Below are positions 59,314 through 64,000 of a stretch of 64,000 bases of DNA, piece by piece. Each line of letters begins with the position of its first letter. Within the stretch, counting starts at the first letter, position 1. Under the pieces are notes generated by a model. The model was not told where the DNA came from and did not search any database. It was given only the letters and a program-made list of their open reading frames with translations. A program made the translations under genes and the position numbers. Source of the stretch: Poriferisodalis sp965116715 (GTDB taxonomy: Bacteria > Actinomycetota > Acidimicrobiia > Acidimicrobiales > Poriferisodalaceae). The stretch covers positions 2,294,001 to 2,358,000 of the forward strand of contig OZ220724.1 in assembly GCA_965116715.1 (NCBI GenBank), given 5' to 3'.

Positions 59314-59790
59314 ATGACGCGCCGGCCGGCGACCGACGCCGAGCTCGATCAGCTCGAGTACCGCATGGACGACTGGCTGGCGGCCTGGGCTCGCTCACAG
59401 GCGCAAGGCGATGCCGATGAGCGCCCGATGCTGCTCGACGTCACCCGTGACGACGAGGTGCCACGCCGCTGGTACGTGCGCCTGGCAGGGGAGTCGCGCG
59501 ACGTCATCGCCATCTGGCTGACGCTGCGTCAGCGCACGCTGACCTATGAGTCCTACGTCCTGCCCACGCCGCAGCACCGGCCGGAGCAGGTGGCCGACTT
59601 CGTGCTTCGCCGCAACTATTCGCTGGTCGGTGCCCAGTACGGCGTCGGCCCCGAAGATGCCCTCTACTTGACGGGCGAGCTGCCCACCCACTGCGTGGAC
59701 GAAGACGAGCTCGACCGGATCGTCGGGTCGCTGTGGGCGTACGTCGAGCGTGACTTCACCACGCTGATCCGGCTGGGCTTCCAGAACTAG
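59314..59790 (+). CDS. YbjN domain-containing protein
   Basis: A 158-residue YbjN-fold protein: WYVRLAGESRDVIAIWLTLRQRTLTYESYVLP, FVLRRNYSLVGAQYGVGPEDALYLTGELP and RDFTTLIRLGF. The family resembles type III secretion chaperone folds and has no firm function; in mycobacteria the homologue (Rv0487) follows mshA, as here. Confidence 0.88.
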   Translation: MTRRPATDAELDQLEYRMDDWLAAWARSQAQGDADERPMLLDVTRDDEVPRRWYVRLAGESRDVIAIWLTLRQRTLTYESYVLPTPQHRPEQVADFVLRRNYSLVGAQYGVGPEDALYLTGELPTHCVDEDELDRIVGSLWAYVERDFTTLIRLGFQN

Positions 59791-59797
59791 GTCGCGA

Positions 59798-59824
59798 AAA
59801 CCACTTGGTGTCTTTCAGTGGTTT
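59798..59824 (+). terminator. Hairpin after ybjN
   Basis: AAACCACT/AGTGGTTT, an 8-bp stem with an 11-base loop, 8 bp after the ybjN stop and followed by TCTGAGTAATCTTG. It is a plausible weak terminator. Confidence 0.5.
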
Positions 59825-59843
59825 CTGAGTAATCTTGTTCCCG

Positions 59844-59900
59844 CCGGGGCACTCGCCAGCAGGCCGCAGGGAAGCGTCCCACTCACAGCGAGTGCCCCGG
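59844..59900. repeat. Perfect 13-bp inverted repeat before proC
   Basis: CCGGGGCACTCGC (59844-59856) and its exact complement (59888-59900) enclose 31 bp. It lies in the 184-bp gap between ybjN and proC, which holds no other gene. Function unknown. Confidence 0.6.
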
Positions 59901-59974
59901 CACTGCTTCGTCCGGTGCTCGCAGCACTGCACGCTCCCGGCAGCGGTCCGGATGCAGTCCGGTACCGTGACCGC

Positions 59975-60772
59975 ATGGCTGACAGGGTCGAACTGCTGAT
60001 CGTCGGCGGCGGCAAGATGGGCGAAGCGCTGCTGGGCGGATTGCTCGCGGCAGGCCGCCGCGCCGAGAGCGTCTGCGTCGCTGAGCCGATTGCCGCACGC
60101 CGCGATGAGTTGGCCGATCGCTACGGCATTGCTGTGTCCGAGCAGATCGTGCCGTGCTCGGGCGCGATCCTGGCGACCAAGCCGGATGTCATCCCGGCAG
60201 TCGCGCGCCAGGTTGCCGACCTCGGCCCCGATCGGGTGCTGTCGATCGCCGCAGGCGTGACGCTCGACACGCTCACTCAAGCCACCGCGCACGACACACC
60301 CATCGCCGTAGTCCGCGCCATGCCGAACACGCCTGCGCTGGTATCGGAAGGCGCTGCGGCCATCTGCGGGAACGAGGCTGCGGGTGAGGCGGAGCTCACG
60401 TGGGCCGAGGAGATCCTGGGTGCCGTGGGCCGAGTGGTGCGCGTGCCTGAGCATCTGATGGATGCCGTGACCGGCCTGTCGGGATCCGGGCCGGCGTACG
60501 TCTTCCTCGTAGCCGAGGCAATGATCGAGGCAGGAGTGCTCATGGGCCTGGGCCGACCGGTGGCGACCGAACTGGCCAACCAGACCTTGCTGGGCGCGGC
60601 GACGCTGCTGGCCGAGGGCCGTCCGCCTGCTGAACTGCGAGCCGACGTGACGTCGCCGGGCGGCACGACGGCGGCGGGGCTGCGCGAGCTGGAACGCCAC
60701 GGCGTGCGCGCCGCGTTCGCTGCGGCCGTGGAAGCCGCCACCCGCCGCTCCGTCGAGCTCGGCACAGCGTGA
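59975..60772 (+). CDS. proC: Pyrroline-5-carboxylate reductase
   Basis: Last step of proline synthesis (265 aa). N-terminal dinucleotide fold LLIVGGGKMGEALLGGLL, AVVRAMPNTPALV and the C-terminal signature LSGSGPAYVFLVAEAM … DVTSPGGTTAAGL. TACCGT lies 6 nt before ATG 59975, so probably leaderless. Confidence 0.95.
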   Translation: MADRVELLIVGGGKMGEALLGGLLAAGRRAESVCVAEPIAARRDELADRYGIAVSEQIVPCSGAILATKPDVIPAVARQVADLGPDRVLSIAAGVTLDTLTQATAHDTPIAVVRAMPNTPALVSEGAAAICGNEAAGEAELTWAEEILGAVGRVVRVPEHLMDAVTGLSGSGPAYVFLVAEAMIEAGVLMGLGRPVATELANQTLLGAATLLAEGRPPAELRADVTSPGGTTAAGLRELERHGVRAAFAAAVEAATRRSVELGTA

Positions 60773-60776
60773 AACG

Positions 60777-60887
60777 GAGGCTGAGCCCCGGGCCCGAGCG
60801 GCCCGTGAGCGGAGCGAACAAGAGCGGAGAAGGCGGCGCGAAGCCGGGGCCCGAGCGGCCCGTGAGCGGAGCGAACAAGAGCGGGAG
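60777..60887 (+). repeat. Dispersed repeat, copies 3 and 4 in tandem (after proC)
   Basis: Two copies (60777-60830 and 60838-60887) about 58 bp apart, each with CCCGAGCGGCCCGTGAGCG-GAGCGAACAAGAGCGG. They begin 5 bp after the proC stop. Their reverse-strand translation gives repeated SCSLRSRAARA, which is only an artefact of the repeat. Confidence 0.75.
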
Positions 60888-60919
60888 ATGAGGGTGTCGC
60901 CACGAGACGGCTTCCAGTC

Positions 60920-61744
60920 ATGACGGGCTTCGACACGGTCACGTGCGTGAGCGATCTGGGCACAGCGGACGAGTCGGTGGGCGTCATGCATTCGATCGTG
61001 CGCCAAGCCGCCCCCCACGCCGCGATCATCGACTTGTGCCACGAGATCGATCCGGGCGATGCCCGCACGGCGGCGTTGATGCTGGTGCGCAGCGTGGCGC
61101 ACCTCGCACCGGGCGTCGTGCTTGCATCGGTGGGCCGGCGTCTGGACCGGCCCGCCATCGCGGTCTCGGTCGGCAGCGGGCAATCGATGCTGGTCGGCCC
61201 TGACAACGGGGTGCTGGCAGCAGCCACCGCTGCGGTCGGCGGAGCGGACCTGGCCGTTCGCATCGAGGGTGCAGGCTGCGGCGGTCCCGAATCGGTTCTT
61301 TACCCGGCGCGCGATGTGCTGGCACCCGCAGCCGGCCGGCTCGCGGCAGGCGAGCCCATCGAGGCGCTGGGCCCGCCGATCGACCCGTCGTTGCTGCTGC
61401 CCTCGCTAGTTGCGGTGCCCCGCGTCGAAGACGACGGCTCGGTGACCGCGGAGGTGCTGTCGGTCACGCGATGGGGCACGGTGCAGCTCAATGTCGACCG
61501 CGACACGCTCGTGCCGCTTGGCGATCTGCTGGTGGCGGAATGGACGCCTGGAGTGAGTGCGTCGCAGCCCGCCGAAGCGATCTCGCAGTCGGTCCGGCTC
61601 GCGCCCGCGGGCTCAGCCGGCACCGGCAGCCTTGCCCTGTGCGACGATCCTTTCGGCCTGCTCGAGCTGACGGTGGCCAGCGGGAGCGCGGCGCACCTCG
61701 GCTTCGCCCCGGGCACCGAAGTCCGGCTGCGCCCCTCCGCATGA
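60920..61744 (+). CDS. SAM hydroxide adenosyltransferase (DUF62) family protein
   Basis: A 274-residue member of the SAM-hydrolase/halogenase-fold family: N-terminal TCVSDLGTADESVGVMHSIV with the conserved Asp, ALMLVRSVAHLAPGVVLASVG, VGPDNGVLAAA, and C-terminal beta-barrel (LSVTRWGTVQLNV). Most members hydrolyse SAM to adenosine and methionine; only a few are fluorinases or chlorinases. Halogenase activity is not suggested by the context. The stop overlaps an ATG (ATGA). Confidence 0.85.
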   Translation: MTGFDTVTCVSDLGTADESVGVMHSIVRQAAPHAAIIDLCHEIDPGDARTAALMLVRSVAHLAPGVVLASVGRRLDRPAIAVSVGSGQSMLVGPDNGVLAAATAAVGGADLAVRIEGAGCGGPESVLYPARDVLAPAAGRLAAGEPIEALGPPIDPSLLLPSLVAVPRVEDDGSVTAEVLSVTRWGTVQLNVDRDTLVPLGDLLVAEWTPGVSASQPAEAISQSVRLAPAGSAGTGSLALCDDPFGLLELTVASGSAAHLGFAPGTEVRLRPSA

Positions 61745-61770
61745 GACCGGGACACGGGACCGGGACATGA
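61741..61770 (+). CDS. Candidate 9-codon coupling ORF
   Basis: ATG 61741 overlaps the DUF62 stop, encodes MRPGHGTGT, and ends in a TGA (61768-61770) that overlaps the next ATG at 61767. It may be an incidental result of a duplicated ATGAGACCG sequence, or serve to pass ribosomes to the small TM protein. Confidence 0.25.
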   Translation: MRPGHGTGT

Positions 61771-61856
61771 GACCGCGAACGGCGCTCCTGCTGGCGGCGC
61801 TGGCCGCGCTCATCCTGCTGACGGCCACGATTCAGCTGCTGGTGGCCCTCGACTGA
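61767..61856 (+). CDS. Single-TM small protein, 29 aa
   Basis: ATG 61767-TGA 61856 encodes MRPRTALLLAALAALILLTA followed by TIQLLVALD: two N-terminal arginines and one uninterrupted hydrophobic helix, with high third-position GC. It is reached by an ATGA overlap. It is too short for standard gene calling; real expression is unproven. Confidence 0.4.
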   Translation: MRPRTALLLAALAALILLTATIQLLVALD

Positions 61857-61974
61857 GCGGCTCTTGGCGGTCTTCAGCCGGATTCGTCACGCGATCTTGC
61901 GTTGAACGCGTGGAAACGGGGTGCTGCATCGGCGAGACTGTGCGGGCCGCATTTCCGAACCCTGGGTAGTCCTC

Positions 61975-63234
61975 GTGTCCATCGTTGTCATGGGCGTGAG
62001 CCATCGCAGCGCACCGCTCGAGCTGTTGGAGCGCTGCACGGTTGCCGCCGCCGACGTGCCGAAACGACTGAGCGATCTCGCATCGTGCTCCAACGTCAGC
62101 GAGGCCGTCGTCGTGTCCACCTGCAACCGCACCGAGGCCTACGTCGTGGCCGAGAAGTTCCATGCGGCGTTCGGCGAGATGCGCGATTTCTTCTGCACGC
62201 TGTCGGGCGCGGCACCCGCCGAGCTGTCCGACCACCTCTACGTCCACTACGACGACGACGCAGCGCGTCACCTGTTCCGTGTGGCGAGCGGCCTGGAATC
62301 AGCGGTGCTCGGCGAGCACGAGATCTTGGGCCAGGTCCGCACCGCATGGGACGTGGCACGAGCCGAGGGCACGACGGGCGCGGTGCTGAATCAGCTCTTC
62401 CGGCACGGCATCGGCGCCGGCAAGCGAGCGCGCACCGAGACCGCCATCGCGCAGGGCACGGCGTCGATCAGCCACGCGGCGGTCAGCATGGCCAAGAACC
62501 ATCTCGGCACGCTGGAAGCTTCTCGCGTGCTCGTCGTGGGCGCCGGCGAGATGGCCGAGGGCATGATCGTTGCGCTCGCATCGGCCGGTCCCGCTGCGGT
62601 GCAGGTCGCCAACCGCACGCCCTCCCACGCCGAAGCCCTGGCCGCCCGGGTCGGGGGCCGCCACCTGCCGCTCGGGAGCCTCGAGGACGCCTTGGTCGAG
62701 GTCGATCTGCTGCTGACATCCACCGGCGCCTCGGCGGTGATCGTCGACCACGCCAGTGTGGGAGCGGTCATTGAGCGACGCGCCGGGCGCCCGCTGCTGA
62801 TCGTCGACATTGCCGTGCCTCGCGACGTCGACCCCGCCGTGGCCCGCCTCCCGGGCGTCACCCTCCTCGACATGGACGACCTGTCCCGTTTCGCAGAGGT
62901 CGGCCAAGCGGGCCGGCAAGCGGAAGTGGCGGCGGTCGAGTCGATCCTGGTTGACGAGACCGAACGATTCTCCGCCGACCGCACCGCCCGCGAGATGGCG
63001 CCGCTCATCGAATCGCTGCGCGGCAAGGCCGAAGCGGTCCGCCAATCCGAGATCGAACGCGCTCTGGCGGCTCACCCCGATCTGGACGACGGCGCACGCG
63101 AGGCGCTTGAGCGGGCAACCGCAGCACTGGTCAACAAGCTGCTGCATCAGCCCACCATCGCCTTGAGGTCCGCGGCAGGCAAGGCCAAGGGCGATCGGCT
63201 CGCGGACTCCGTGCGCGACTTGTTCGATCTGTAA
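61975..63234 (+). CDS. hemA: Glutamyl-tRNA reductase
   Basis: First committed step of the C5 tetrapyrrole pathway (419 aa), reducing Glu-tRNA to glutamate-1-semialdehyde. Catalytic Cys50 in VSTCNRTEAYV, GEHEILGQVR, the NADPH fold VLVVGAGEMAEG and the C-terminal dimerisation helices (ALVNKLLHQPT). GTG 61975 gives the usual start MSIVVMGVSHRSAP. hemC follows after 11 bp. Confidence 0.96.
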   Translation: MSIVVMGVSHRSAPLELLERCTVAAADVPKRLSDLASCSNVSEAVVVSTCNRTEAYVVAEKFHAAFGEMRDFFCTLSGAAPAELSDHLYVHYDDDAARHLFRVASGLESAVLGEHEILGQVRTAWDVARAEGTTGAVLNQLFRHGIGAGKRARTETAIAQGTASISHAAVSMAKNHLGTLEASRVLVVGAGEMAEGMIVALASAGPAAVQVANRTPSHAEALAARVGGRHLPLGSLEDALVEVDLLLTSTGASAVIVDHASVGAVIERRAGRPLLIVDIAVPRDVDPAVARLPGVTLLDMDDLSRFAEVGQAGRQAEVAAVESILVDETERFSADRTAREMAPLIESLRGKAEAVRQSEIERALAAHPDLDDGAREALERATAALVNKLLHQPTIALRSAAGKAKGDRLADSVRDLFDL

Positions 63235-63245
63235 CTCTGGGCTGC

Positions 63246-64000
63246 GTGAGGATCGCGACACGATCGAGCCCGCTGGCGACCTGGCAGGCGCGCGCTGTCG
63301 CCGAGGCGCTGGAGGCGGCCGGATCGCCTGGGGGTGACATCGAGCTGGTGGGGGTGCGCACGAGCGGTGATCTCGACCTGTCCACGCCGATATCGGAGAT
63401 GTCCGGCAGGGGCGTGTTTGTGACCGAGGTGCAGGCAGCGGTGCTGGACGGGCGTGCGGACATCGCCGTGCACAGCGCCAAGGACATGCGCTCCGAGCCG
63501 ACCGGCGGCCTGACGCTGGCGGGCTGCCTGGCGAGAGGCGACGCCAGCGACGCGCTGGTCGGCCTGACGCTTGACGAGATTCCCCACGGCGGTGTCGTGG
63601 CGACCGGATCGCAGCGTCGCCAGTGCCAGCTTGCGGCGCTGCGACCCGATCTGAGCTTCACGGGTCTGCGCGGCAATATCGCTCGCCGCATCGCTGCAGC
63701 CGCCGAACCGGGCATCGCCGCAGTGGTCGTGGCGTCGGTGGCGCTCGAACGGCTCGGCGAGTCCCACCGGATCGCACAGCGATTCAGCCCCGACGAGATC
63801 GTTCCGCAGGCCGGGCAGGGTGCGATCGCCGTCGAGCACCGCAGCGGCGACGCAGACACAGCTGCTGCGGTCGGCGCGATCATCGACGAGGTGACGACAC
63901 GTTGCGTAAGTGCAGAGCGCGCGTTCTTGCGAACGCTGGGCGGCGGCTGCGACCTACCCACGGGCGCCCATGCCACGGTCGACGCCGACGGTCGCCTCAC
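63246..64000 (+). CDS. hemC: Porphobilinogen deaminase (3' end outside window)
   Basis: Hydroxymethylbilane synthase; 251 residues are visible. N-terminal VRIATRSSPLATWQA, active-site DIAVHSAKDMRSEP, TGSQRRQCQLAALRP, LRGNIARRI, QAGQGAIAVE, and dipyrromethane-attachment Cys235 in GGGCDLPTGA. GTG 63246 matches the family's N-terminus. It is in an operon with hemA. Confidence 0.95.
   Translation, partial: MRIATRSSPLATWQARAVAEALEAAGSPGGDIELVGVRTSGDLDLSTPISEMSGRGVFVTEVQAAVLDGRADIAVHSAKDMRSEPTGGLTLAGCLARGDASDALVGLTLDEIPHGGVVATGSQRRQCQLAALRPDLSFTGLRGNIARRIAAAAEPGIAAVVVASVALERLGESHRIAQRFSPDEIVPQAGQGAIAVEHRSGDADTAAAVGAIIDEVTTRCVSAERAFLRTLGGGCDLPTGAHATVDADGRL

Noticed and set aside
60777..60887. A coding sequence with repeated SCSLRSRAARA on the minus strand
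   Set aside because: The peptide repeat is only the translation of the dispersed DNA repeat, which also occurs in other frames and contexts after ctaB and mshA.
60920..61744. Fluorinase/chlorinase function for the DUF62 protein, linked to the fluoride channels
   Set aside because: The fluoride channel genes are 12 kb away, most family members are SAM hydrolases, and I see no halogenase-specific feature that can be verified by eye.

Overview
The window comes from a high-GC actinobacterium, most plausibly an uncultured member of the Acidimicrobiia. The evidence is a WhiB protein, an MshA-type mycothiol glycosyltransferase next to a YbjN protein, an HspR/HAIR heat-shock operon, a ClpS-DUF2017 pair, an F420-type LLM oxidoreductase and a caa3-type oxidase. 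Many genes have a TANNNT box 6-8 nt before the start codon, which suggests widespread leaderless transcription. The species cannot be named from sequence alone.

Layout. 1-2.2 kb: partial membrane Fe-S oxidoreductase, cyclic-nucleotide-binding protein, PII protein, phosphoglycerate mutase. 2.3-8.9 kb: dnaK-grpE-dnaJ-hspR-clpB with a HAIR-like operator before dnaK and another before clpB. 8.9-21.2 kb: ten purine genes (purA, D, E, B, C, S, Q, L, F, M), interrupted by one antisense gene in a low-GC patch between purQ and purL. 21.2-29.9 kb: ACT-malic enzyme, tRNA-Asp/tRNA-Phe, a YcaQ-type glycosylase, L28/L33, LLM oxidoreductase, NUDIX, a DUF4143 ATPase behind three 22-bp-spaced repeats, and a two-component system. 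29.9-32.1 kb: a small AT-richer accessory patch (secreted four-Cys peptide, two-TM protein, lipoprotein, serine recombinase) ending at tRNA-Glu. 32.2-42.6 kb: DUF2017-clpS, heme A biosynthesis (ctaA/ctaB, divergent) and an oxidase operon that starts with COX1-like and COX3-like paralogues, the former lacking every metal ligand, followed by a caa3-type ctaC, ctaD, ctaE and subunit IV. 42.6-46.2 kb: nucleobase permease and a selenoprotein with an in-frame UGA (UGSC motif) and a good bacterial SECIS hairpin. 46.3-51.5 kb: serS, fluoride channel pair, poly-gamma-glutamate hydrolase-like protein, CcdA-TlpA, WhiB. 51.6-64 kb: MBL hydrolase, orn, K+ channel, dut, tRNA-Lys, phosphatase, MoaD-like protein, mshA, ybjN, proC, SAM hydrolase family, hemA and the start of hemC.

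Functionally the window is mostly housekeeping: proteostasis, de novo purine synthesis, aerobic respiration (heme A, oxidase, thiol-redox assembly, tetrapyrrole synthesis) and translation. The notable items are the selenoprotein, the ligand-less COX1 paralogue, the small secreted-peptide patch with its dense CTGTC/GACAG elements, and several tandem hairpins or dispersed repeats placed at gene 3' ends.
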